A DNA stretch of 10,278 nucleotides from JAJXZP01 sp035505775 (GTDB lineage: Bacteria; Spirochaetota; Spirochaetia; Treponematales; Rectinemataceae): assembly GCA_035505775.1 (NCBI GenBank), contig DATJQN010000318.1, positions 1-10,278 of the forward strand, written 5' to 3'. This document shows positions 5,127 to 10,278 of this stretch, in pieces (positions within the stretch are counted from its first letter, which is position 1; the number at the start of each line of letters is the position of its first letter). The notes beneath the pieces are model-generated. The model saw only the letters and a program-made list of their open reading frames with translations, was not told the DNA's origin and did no database searches. The translations under genes and the position numbers were made by a program.

Positions 5127-6545
5127 ATGGGCTCATACGATGTGATCATCCTGGGCGGCGGCCCGGGCGGCTACCTGGCTGCGGAGCGGCTCGGGCATGA
5201 AGGCAGGAAAGTCCTCCTGCTCGAGAAGGAAAAGCTCGGCGGCACCTGCCTCAACGTGGGCTGCATACCCACGAAGACCCTCCTCAATTCCGCCAAGCAG
5301 TACCTGCACGCCCGGGAGGCCGCGAAGTTCGGCGTCACGGTCGAGGGGCTCGGCTACGACTGGTCGGTGATGCAAGGCTGGAAGACCGAGGTCGTCGACA
5401 AGCTGCGCAACGCGATCGCCCTGACCGAGAAGAAGCTGGGGGTCGAGGTGCTTCCGGCCGAGGGAAGGCTTCTGGGCCCCGGCCGCATTGAGGCGGGCGG
5501 CGCGGTCCACGATGCCCCCGCGATCATCATCGCAACTGGCTCCTCGCCCGTGCTGCCGCCCATCCCGGGCGCGCGGGACAATCCGAGGGTCGTCGACTCC
5601 ACCGGACTCCTCTCCGCAGCCGAGGTTCCCCGCAGGCTCTGCGTGATCGGCGGCGGCGTCATCGGCATCGAGTTCGCCGCCCTGTTCGCTGCCCTCGGGA
5701 CCAGGGTCGAGATCGTCGAGATGATGGACGAGATCATCCCCTTCATGGACAAGGAGCAGGCACCGCTGATGCGGCGCGCCATGAAGGAGGTCACCTTCAG
5801 GCTCGGCTGCAGGGTCGAGCGCATCGAGGGCGGGAAGGTCGTCTACCGGACGAAAGAAGGGGCCGAGGAATCTCCCTTCTCGGGGGAAGAGGCCGATCTC
5901 ATCCTGATGGCTGTCGGGCGAAAGCCCAATCTCGAGGGCTGGGGCGCGAAGGAAGCGGGTCTGGATTTCAGTCCGAAGGGCATCACCGTGGACGACCGGA
6001 TGCGGAGCAACCTGCCGGGCATCTGGGCCGTCGGCGACGTCACGGGCAGGAGCCTCCTCGCGCACTCGGCCTACCGCATGGCCGAGGTCGCCGTGGCCGA
6101 CATACTGGCACGGGCGCCGGGTGCCGCGACCGGAGCGTCGAGCACGCGAGCCGCGTCGAGCCTGCGGGACGACGATCGCATGCGCTACGACGCCATTCCC
6201 TGGGTTGTCTACGGCATACCCGAAGCCGCAGGCGTCGGCCTCACGGAAGAGGAAGCGGGGAAACGTTCTGTCGCCGTCAAGAAAGCCAGCATCCCGCTGC
6301 GCGTCTCGGGACGCTTTGCCGCCGAGAACGGCTTCACCGCCCCGGGCTCGCTCAAGCTCATCGCCGACGCCGCGAGCGGACGCATCCTGGGACTGCACAT
6401 CGTCGGCGGCTACGCCTCGGAGATGATCTGGGGCGCCGCCGCTCTCATCGAGCAGGAGCTGCGCGTCGTCGACGTCAGGCAGCTTGTCTTCCCACACCCC
6501 ACGGTCTGCGAGCTCATACGCGACGCGGCCTGGGCGATCGAATAG
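5127..6545 (+). CDS. lpdA: E3 component, dihydrolipoamide dehydrogenase
   Basis: This FAD- and NAD-dependent disulfide oxidoreductase (472 residues) reoxidises the reduced lipoyl arm of E2 and produces NADH. Visible parts are the FAD-binding GGGPGGYLAAE (residues 10-20), the redox-active pair in GGTCLNVGCIPTK (C41 and C46), the NAD-binding VIGGGVIGIEFAALFAALG, the second FAD motif GIWAVGDVTG, and the C-terminal dimer-interface motif HPTVCE (H457, E462) that completes the active site. Length is normal. The one oddity is a serine/alanine/arginine-rich insertion near residues 330-348, before the usual YDAIPWVVY segment, which contains an 18-base imperfect duplication. The ATG at 5127 has GAGG 5 bases upstream, formed partly from the E2 stop codon. 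It lies between E2 and fused E1, so it is probably the dedicated E3 of this complex. The symbol names the family; paralogues may exist elsewhere. Confidence 0.94.
   Translation: MGSYDVIILGGGPGGYLAAERLGHEGRKVLLLEKEKLGGTCLNVGCIPTKTLLNSAKQYLHAREAAKFGVTVEGLGYDWSVMQGWKTEVVDKLRNAIALTEKKLGVEVLPAEGRLLGPGRIEAGGAVHDAPAIIIATGSSPVLPPIPGARDNPRVVDSTGLLSAAEVPRRLCVIGGGVIGIEFAALFAALGTRVEIVEMMDEIIPFMDKEQAPLMRRAMKEVTFRLGCRVERIEGGKVVYRTKEGAEESPFSGEEADLILMAVGRKPNLEGWGAKEAGLDFSPKGITVDDRMRSNLPGIWAVGDVTGRSLLAHSAYRMAEVAVADILARAPGAATGASSTRAASSLRDDDRMRYDAIPWVVYGIPEAAGVGLTEEEAGKRSVAVKKASIPLRVSGRFAAENGFTAPGSLKLIADAASGRILGLHIVGGYASEMIWGAAALIEQELRVVDVRQLVFPHPTVCELIRDAAWAIE
6135..6170 (+). repeat. 18-base imperfect tandem duplication inside the E3 gene
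   Basis: GCGTCGAGC occurs at 6135-6143 and 6153-6161, and the two 18-base units match at 14 of 18 positions. They encode ASSTRA and ASSLRD. The duplication sits in a surface-like insertion and keeps the reading frame. Confidence 0.55.
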
Positions 6546-6561
6546 GCACGAGAGGAACACC

Positions 6562-9042
6562 ATGCCCAAGTCAATGATCGTTGATCCCGCCCAGGTGAGA
6601 AAACCGGGCAAACTCGATATCGCGAGCATCCCGCTCAACAGCTACAAGCCGGACTATGCGGCCGAGCTTTCCCGCTTCGGCGGGGAGGCGGGACTCCGGA
6701 GGATATGGGTCGACATGGTCTACATCCGGGAGTTCGAGACCATGCTCAATTCCTTCAAGACCCAGGGGGCCTGGCGAGGCATCGAGTACAACCACAAGGG
6801 CCCCGCCCACCTCTCCGTGGGGCAGGAGTCGGCCGCGGTCGGCCAGTGCGCGAGCCTCGAGCCCGAGGACTTCGTCTTCGGCTCGCACCGGAGCCACGGC
6901 GAGATCATAGCCAAGTGCCTGTCTGCATCCCGGCGCCTCCCGGAGGCCGAGCTCGTCAGGGTCATGGAGAACTTCCTCGGGGGCGAGACCCTCCGCGCAG
7001 CCTCGACCATCCGCCACGGCGACGCCCGGGACCTCGCCGAGGCCTTCATACTCTACGGAACCCTCGCGGAGATATTCGCCCGCAAGGACGGCTTCAACCG
7101 GGGCCTCGGCGGCTCGATGCACGCCTTCTTCACTCCCTTCGGCTCGATGCCCAACAATGCCATCGTGGGCGGCTCGGCCGACATCGCCGTCGGAGCCGCG
7201 CTCTACAAGCGCATCAACCGCTCGGGCGGCATCGTGATCGCCAACATCGGCGACGCGTCGATGGGCTGCGGCCCCGTCTGGGAAGCCATGAGCCTCGCGT
7301 CCATGGACCAGTACCGCACGCTCTGGGACAAGGGAATCGGCGGTTCGCCGCCCATCCTGTTCAACTTCTTCAATAACTTCTACGGTATGGGCGGTCAGAC
7401 CTCGGGCGAGACGATGGGCTATCAGGTCCTCGCCCGCGTGGGAGCCGGCGTCAATCCGGAGAACATGCATGCCGAGCGCGTGGACGGCTACAATCCCCTC
7501 GCGGTCGCCGACGCGGTGGCGCGCAAGAAAAAGCTCCTCCTCGAGGGGCGCGGCCCCGTCCTCCTCGACACGATCACCTACCGGGTCTCCGGTCACTCTC
7601 CATCCGATGCCTCGAGCTACCGCTCCAAGGAAGAGGTCGAGCTCTGGCAGAAATCCGACGCGATCGACGAGTTCGCGGCCTACCTGGTCGGGCACAAGGC
7701 CGCGGCGCAGGGCGAGCTGGACGCGGCACGGGCCGCGGTAGTCGAGCGTCTTGAAGCTGTCGTCCGTCTCGCCACGTCCACCGCGGCGAGTTCCCGCGCG
7801 GACGGGGCCTTTATCGAGCGGGTCATGCTTTCGAACGGCAGGGTCGAGAGCTTCGACGCTCCGACCGGCACTGCGGCAAAACGGGAGCCCGAGCTCCTCG
7901 GACCGCTCTCCGAGAACCCGCGGGTCAAGGCCCTCGCCGGAAAGGCCCGCTACGCCTTCGACGCAGAGGGCAAACCCATCTCCAAGAACAAGCTCTACCA
8001 GTACCGCGACGGCCTCTTCGAGGCCATGCTGCACCGCTTCGCCATCGACCCGACGATGGCCGCCTGGGGCGAGGAAAACCGCGACTGGGGCGGGGCCTTC
8101 GCGGTATACCGCGGCCTGACCGAGGCCCTGCCCTACCACCGGCTCTTCAACAGCTCGATCTCCGAGGGCGCCATCGTCGGTTCGGGAGTCGGCTACGCCA
8201 TAGCCGGCGGACGGGCGGTCGTCGAGCTGATGTACTGCGACTTCATGGGGCGGGCGGGCGACGAGATCTTCAACCAGGCCTCCAAGTGGCAGGCGATGTC
8301 GGCGGGACTCATCAAGATGCCCCTGGTCATCCGGGTGTCGGTCGGCAACAAGTACGGCGCCCAGCACAGCCAGGACTGGTCCGCGCTCGTCGCGCACATC
8401 CCGGGACTCAAGGCCTACTTCCCCGCCACCCCCTACGACGCCAAGGGCATGCTCAACCTCGCGTTGCGCGGCACCGATCCCGTCGTGTTCTTCGAGAGCC
8501 AGCTCCTCTACGACGTCGGGGAGCAGTTCGAGCGCTCGGGCGTCCCCGAGGGCTACTACGAAGTGCCTGAAGGCGAGCCGGCCCTGCGCCGCCCGGGCAA
8601 GGACATCACGATAGCGACCCTCGGCGCCACGCTCTACCGGGCCCTCGAGGCAGCGAAACGGCTCGAGTCCGAGTACGGGATAGAGGCCGAGGTCATCGAT
8701 CTGCGTTTCATCACGCCCCTCAAGTACGACCTTGTCCTCGAGTCGCTCCGCAAGACCGGCAGGCTCCTCCTCGCCAGCGACGCCGCCGAGCGGGGCTCCT
8801 TCCTCCACACTGTGGCCTCGACCGTTCAGACCCTGGCCTTCGACGAACTTGATGCGCCGGTGGCGGTCGTCGGCAGCCGCAACTGGATCACGCCCGCGGC
8901 CGAGATGGAGGAGCTGTACTTCCCCCAGGCCGACTGGATCATCGACGCCGTCCATGAGCGGATACTCCCCCTGCCGGGCCGCAGGGCCCTGACCGTCCAG
9001 ACCGGCCTCGATCTCGCCCGCCGCGCGCGGCAGGGAGTCTAG
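6562..9042 (+). CDS. Fused E1 alpha-beta component, thiamine-diphosphate-dependent 2-oxo acid dehydrogenase
   Basis: An 826-residue fusion of the two E1 subunits, which decarboxylates (or cleaves) the substrate and acylates the E2 lipoyl group. The alpha half (about 40-460) contains HLSVGQE, SHRSHGE (H109, H112), GLGGSMHAFF and a TPP/Mg motif that begins IGDASMGCG (D231) and ends FFNNFYG (N271/N272). Next comes TYRVSGHSPSDASSYRSKEE. A linker (about 400-470) leads to the beta half (about 475-826). This has EENRDWGG (E504), ISEGAIVGSGVGYA (E535, position of the cofactor-activating glutamate), QHSQDW (H602), HIPGLK (H612) and FPATPYDAKG. Two alpha segments are longer than in classical E1: about 40 extra residues around 118-158, and roughly 10 extra within the TPP motif. 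The ATG at 6562 has AGAGGA 5 bases upstream, 16 bases after the E3 stop. Substrate is unassigned: pyruvate, acetoin or branched-chain acids are all possible. Confidence 0.92.
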   Translation: MPKSMIVDPAQVRKPGKLDIASIPLNSYKPDYAAELSRFGGEAGLRRIWVDMVYIREFETMLNSFKTQGAWRGIEYNHKGPAHLSVGQESAAVGQCASLEPEDFVFGSHRSHGEIIAKCLSASRRLPEAELVRVMENFLGGETLRAASTIRHGDARDLAEAFILYGTLAEIFARKDGFNRGLGGSMHAFFTPFGSMPNNAIVGGSADIAVGAALYKRINRSGGIVIANIGDASMGCGPVWEAMSLASMDQYRTLWDKGIGGSPPILFNFFNNFYGMGGQTSGETMGYQVLARVGAGVNPENMHAERVDGYNPLAVADAVARKKKLLLEGRGPVLLDTITYRVSGHSPSDASSYRSKEEVELWQKSDAIDEFAAYLVGHKAAAQGELDAARAAVVERLEAVVRLATSTAASSRADGAFIERVMLSNGRVESFDAPTGTAAKREPELLGPLSENPRVKALAGKARYAFDAEGKPISKNKLYQYRDGLFEAMLHRFAIDPTMAAWGEENRDWGGAFAVYRGLTEALPYHRLFNSSISEGAIVGSGVGYAIAGGRAVVELMYCDFMGRAGDEIFNQASKWQAMSAGLIKMPLVIRVSVGNKYGAQHSQDWSALVAHIPGLKAYFPATPYDAKGMLNLALRGTDPVVFFESQLLYDVGEQFERSGVPEGYYEVPEGEPALRRPGKDITIATLGATLYRALEAAKRLESEYGIEAEVIDLRFITPLKYDLVLESLRKTGRLLLASDAAERGSFLHTVASTVQTLAFDELDAPVAVVGSRNWITPAAEMEELYFPQADWIIDAVHERILPLPGRRALTVQTGLDLARRARQGV

Positions 9043-9045
9043 CCC

Positions 9046-10278
9046 GTGACGGGTCGCGATCCGGCTCTCGAGGCCCGTGTCAACGACCCCGTCCTGCCGG
9101 GCGCCCAGCGCCTCGAAGCCCTCCGCCAGCTGGCGCACCGCCTGGCGGGGGAGCTTCCCGACCTGGCGTCCGCAGGCGGCGAGTCCAACAACCATGTCCA
9201 CACGATCTACAGCTTCAGTCCCTATACGCCCGCGATGGCGGCGCTGCGCTGCAGGCAGGCGGGCCTGGAGGTCGCCGGTTCGGTCGACCACGACTCGATA
9301 GCCGCGGCCCCCGAGATGCGTGCGGCCTGCTCGATACTCGGGCTGGGGGCGGTGACCGGTTGCGAGCTGCGCGTCTCCTTCAAGGATGGCCCGCACGCCG
9401 ACCGCAAGATCAACAACCCGGACTCGGTCGGTCTCGCCTACATGACGATCCAGGCCCTCCCCGCAGGCAGTTCCGCGCGCGTCGAGGCTTTTCTGGAGCC
9501 GATCCGCGCCCGGCGCAGACAGCGCACCCGACAGATGTGCGAGGCCGCCTCCGAGCTCCTCGAGCGGGCGGGCATGGCGCCCCTGGACTTCGAGGCCGAT
9601 GTCCTCTCGCGGTCCAAAGCGGCCGAGGCGGGAGGATTGACCGAGCGGCATCTCCTCGCCGCGGTCGCGGATCGGATCCTGGCCACGTTCGGCACGGGAC
9701 TACCCCTCATCGAAGCCCTGCGCTCCCGGCTCAGGATCGACCTGCCCGCGAAGCCGGCCCTCCTGCTTGCGGAGGAAGGCAATCCATACCTGGTCTACGA
9801 CCTGCTGGGCGTCCTCAAGTCGGGTTTTCTGGCACGGATATTCATCCAGCCCGACGAGGTCGAATGCCCCAGGGCCCGGGACGCTGTCGCCCTCGCCCTC
9901 GAGGTGGGGGCGGTGCCGGCCTACGCCTATCTCGGCGACGTCGGCGAGTCCCCGACCGGCGACAAGAAGGCCGAGCGCTTCGAGGACGCCTTTCTCGATG
10001 AGCTCTTCGAGGAGCTCGTCGATATCGGCTTCCCGGCGGTGACCTACATGCCACCGCGCAACAGCGCCGCCCAGCTCCTGCGGGTCAGGAAACTGTGCGA
10101 GAACCGGGGATTGATGGAGATTTCGGGCGTGGACATCAACCAGCCGCGCCAGTCTTTCAACTGCCCGGAACTCCGGAAGCCTGAGTTCCGGCACCTCACG
10201 GATTCCACCTGGGCCCTCGTCGCCCATGAGCGCCTCGCCTCCATCGACCCCCGGTCGGCGCTCTTCTCGGGACAGGGT
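9046..10278 (+). CDS. PHP-domain metal-dependent hydrolase (3' end outside the window)
   Basis: The frame is open for 411 codons to the right edge. The N-terminal PHP signature is clear: SNNHVHTIYSFSPYTP (metal-binding H50 and H52), SVDHDS (D81, H82, D83) and GCELRV (E107). A late segment, ISGVDINQPRQSF, resembles the C-terminal metal-binding part of PHP proteins and suggests that little is missing. PHP enzymes are usually phosphoesterases with a di- or trinuclear metal site, such as histidinol phosphatase or nuclease-like domains. This one has no attached polymerase domain, and its substrate is not recognisable. Residues about 115-400 match no family I can name with confidence. The GTG at 9046 has GGAG 8 bases upstream, within the last codons of E1, and follows the E1 stop after three bases. 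Tight linkage implies co-translation and a job in the same pathway, perhaps dephosphorylating an intermediate or inducer. Confidence 0.85.
   Translation, partial: MTGRDPALEARVNDPVLPGAQRLEALRQLAHRLAGELPDLASAGGESNNHVHTIYSFSPYTPAMAALRCRQAGLEVAGSVDHDSIAAAPEMRAACSILGLGAVTGCELRVSFKDGPHADRKINNPDSVGLAYMTIQALPAGSSARVEAFLEPIRARRRQRTRQMCEAASELLERAGMAPLDFEADVLSRSKAAEAGGLTERHLLAAVADRILATFGTGLPLIEALRSRLRIDLPAKPALLLAEEGNPYLVYDLLGVLKSGFLARIFIQPDEVECPRARDAVALALEVGAVPAYAYLGDVGESPTGDKKAERFEDAFLDELFEELVDIGFPAVTYMPPRNSAAQLLRVRKLCENRGLMEISGVDINQPRQSFNCPELRKPEFRHLTDSTWALVAHERLASIDPRSALFSGQG

Noticed and set aside
5133..6638. A 501-codon minus-strand open frame opposite the E3 gene.
   Set aside because: It is the antisense shadow of a fully conserved dihydrolipoamide dehydrogenase and shows no motif of its own.
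6571..9651. A 1026-codon open frame on the minus strand opposite the fused E1 and part of the PHP gene.
   Set aside because: Its translation has no recognisable domain and consists of G, R, D, V, L and E-rich filler. The opposite strand carries two clear enzyme families. In GC-rich DNA the antisense frame of a long gene is often open by codon bias alone.

Overview
The window is GC-rich bacterial DNA (roughly two thirds G+C by eye) with tightly packed genes. Every reading frame kept here has recognisable protein-family motifs. The gene set suggests an anaerobic or fermentative bacterium: a DeoR-type sugar-metabolism regulator, a 2-oxo acid dehydrogenase complex with a fused E1, and a cytoplasmic TPR histidine kinase of the HisKA_2 type. 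A high-GC member of the Spirochaetota would fit, but this is a low-confidence guess. No rRNA, tRNA, CRISPR array, insertion sequence or phage gene was seen.

Layout. Positions 1-2614 read on the minus strand. A small two-ACT-domain protein of the GcvR type (2614 to 2069) comes first, followed 69 bases later by a TPR / coiled-coil / HisKA_2 sensor histidine kinase (GTG start at 1999) that runs off the left edge. Positions 2615-2892 are a divergent, very GC-rich control region with a cluster of GGCGCC palindromes. At its right end is a good sigma-70-type promoter facing right. Positions 2893-10278 read on the plus strand as one apparent operon: DeoR-family regulator, E2 acyltransferase, E3 dihydrolipoamide dehydrogenase, fused E1 alpha/beta dehydrogenase, and a PHP-domain metal-dependent hydrolase cut by the right edge.

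How the genes work together. The E1, E2 and E3 proteins are enough to form a thiamine-, lipoate- and FAD-dependent complex that turns a 2-oxo acid (or acetoin-like substrate), CoA and NAD+ into an acyl-CoA, CO2 or an aldehyde, and NADH. The substrate cannot be read from the sequence. The regulator at the head of the operon probably responds to a phosphorylated sugar-like metabolite. The PHP protein begins three bases after the E1 stop codon and may act on a phosphorylated intermediate of the same pathway. The best candidate here for an undescribed system is this DeoR / E2-E3-fused E1 / PHP unit. It departs from the classical E1alpha-E1beta-E2-E3 order, has enlarged E1 segments, and its E2 seems to carry a second, degenerate E1/E3-binding motif.
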